DNA of 7,332 bases from Solirubrobacterales bacterium. GTDB taxonomy: Bacteria; Actinomycetota; Thermoleophilia; Solirubrobacterales; Solirubrobacteraceae. Made by a program: the position numbers and the translations under genes. The notes beneath the pieces are model-generated. The model did not search any database and had not been told where the DNA came from. It was given only the letters and a program-made list of their open reading frames with translations. Location: the NCBI GenBank assembly GCA_025964065.1, contig JAOPZO010000282.1:1-7332 (forward strand). The letters are read 5' to 3'. Shown one piece after another: positions 6,497 to 7,332 of the stretch (its first letter is position 1; every line of letters starts with the position of its first letter).

Positions 6497-7332
6497 GAAC
6501 CCACCAGAGCGGGCGGCTCGTCCAGGCCGCCCTCGCGATGATCGTGATCGTGCTCGCGTTCGCCCTGTCCGCGTGCGGCGAGGACGAGGGAACGACGAGC
6601 TCCGCGCCCGCCGCCAGCACCGAGGCCGCCGCCCCGGCCGAGGAGAGCCGGATCAAGGCCGACCCGGCCAACAAGGGCAAGACGGTCAAGCTCGGCTCGA
6701 AGAACTTCACCGAGTCGATCATCATCGCCCGCATCTACGGCGGCGCCCTCCAGCAGGCGGGCTTCACGGTCGACTACGACCTGAACCTCGGCCTCGAGAA
6801 CGTCGCCAACAAGGCGATCGAGGACGGGGACATCGACGGCTACCCGGAGTACACGGGCACCGCGCTGACCGCCCTCCTCGGCGTCAACCCGAAGGACGTC
6901 CCGAAGGACGAGGACGCGGCCTACGAGCAGGCCAAGCAGCTCTACAAGGAGAAGTTCGGCTTCGTCGCGCTGCCCCAGACCCCCTTCACCGACTCGAACG
7001 CCCTGGGCATGACGAAGGAGAAGGCGGCCGAGCTCGGCAACCCGACGAAGATCTCCGACCTCAAGGACAAGGCGAAGGACCTCACGCTCGCCGCGTCCGC
7101 GGAGTGCTTCAAGCGCTCGGACTGCGCGCTCGGCTTCAAGGAGGTCTACGGCCTGGAGTTCAAGGAGGAGATCCCGATCGACGTGGCCCAGCGCCACGAG
7201 GTCATCCTCTCCGGCAAGGCCGACCTGACGATCCCGTTCACCACGGACGGCGCCATCGCGGCGAACGAGGAGGTCATCCTCGAGGACGACATGGACCTCT
7301 TCCCGCCGTACAACGTGACGATGGTCCTGAGC
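6493..7332 (+). CDS. opuCC: Osmoprotectant-binding lipoprotein (OpuCC/ProX-like), 3'-truncated by the window
   Basis: The frame runs from ATG at 6493 to the last base without a stop, giving 280 residues; most of a family member of about 300 is present. It is the extracellular, lipid-anchored receptor that delivers solute to the two permeases. The signal peptide has Arg8, a hydrophobic core (12-25) and the lipobox LSAC (25-28), so Cys28 should be lipidated. An acidic, Ser/Ala/Thr-rich linker follows (30-60). The mature domain opens with LGSKNFTESIIIARIYGGAL (67-86), the hallmark of this family, and continues with IDGYPEYTGTAL (114-125), a Cys205/Cys211 pair that may form a disulphide, YGLEF (219-223), TTDGAI (250-255) and LFPPYNV (269-275). 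Tyr117 is a candidate for the aromatic cage that holds quaternary amines, and Tyr120 or Tyr219 may also contribute; this is by analogy with OpuCC. The start overlaps the permease 2 stop (ATGA). Confidence 0.94.
   Translation, partial: MRTHQSGRLVQAALAMIVIVLAFALSACGEDEGTTSSAPAASTEAAAPAEESRIKADPANKGKTVKLGSKNFTESIIIARIYGGALQQAGFTVDYDLNLGLENVANKAIEDGDIDGYPEYTGTALTALLGVNPKDVPKDEDAAYEQAKQLYKEKFGFVALPQTPFTDSNALGMTKEKAAELGNPTKISDLKDKAKDLTLAASAECFKRSDCALGFKEVYGLEFKEEIPIDVAQRHEVILSGKADLTIPFTTDGAIAANEEVILEDDMDLFPPYNVTMVLS

Overview
The window is a dense, very GC-rich (roughly 70% or more by eye), entirely plus-strand stretch of ordinary bacterial chromosome. Seven recognisable genes lie in two tightly packed clusters, preceded by the last codons of an eighth. 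The glutamine amidotransferase pair MurT/GatD, the frequent GTG starts and the base composition point to a high-GC Gram-positive actinobacterium. The TAGGGT box seven bases before an ATG resembles actinobacterial leaderless promoters. Placement in a deep lineage such as Thermoleophilia is a guess from general character, not something the sequence proves.

Cluster 1 (76-3794) has four genes: a diacylglycerol/sphingosine-kinase-family lipid kinase, murT, a class I SAM-dependent methyltransferase and gatD. MurT and GatD together form the lipid II isoglutaminyl synthase, which amidates the alpha-carboxyl of the second-position D-Glu in the peptidoglycan stem peptide. Each gene starts inside the stop region of the one before it (ATGA, GTGA and an 8-base overlap), so the four are probably one translationally coupled operon. 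The unusual point is the methyltransferase wedged between the two subunits of one enzyme.

A gap of 46 bases (3795-3840) separates the clusters. It holds a short perfect hairpin and a candidate -10 box placed to give a leaderless transcript.

Cluster 2 (3841 to the window edge) is an OpuC/ProU-type osmoprotectant ABC importer: an ATPase with a C-terminal CBS region, two different permeases and a lipoprotein substrate-binding protein cut off by the window end. All three junctions are 4-base stop/start overlaps. The genes should give a complete uptake system for quaternary-ammonium compatible solutes such as glycine betaine, carnitine or choline; the exact substrate cannot be read from the sequence.

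I found no RNA gene, mobile element, CRISPR array or convincing intrinsic terminator. I do not see a clearly new system. The best candidates for a second look are the embedded methyltransferase with its linked lipid kinase, and the promoter region between the clusters.
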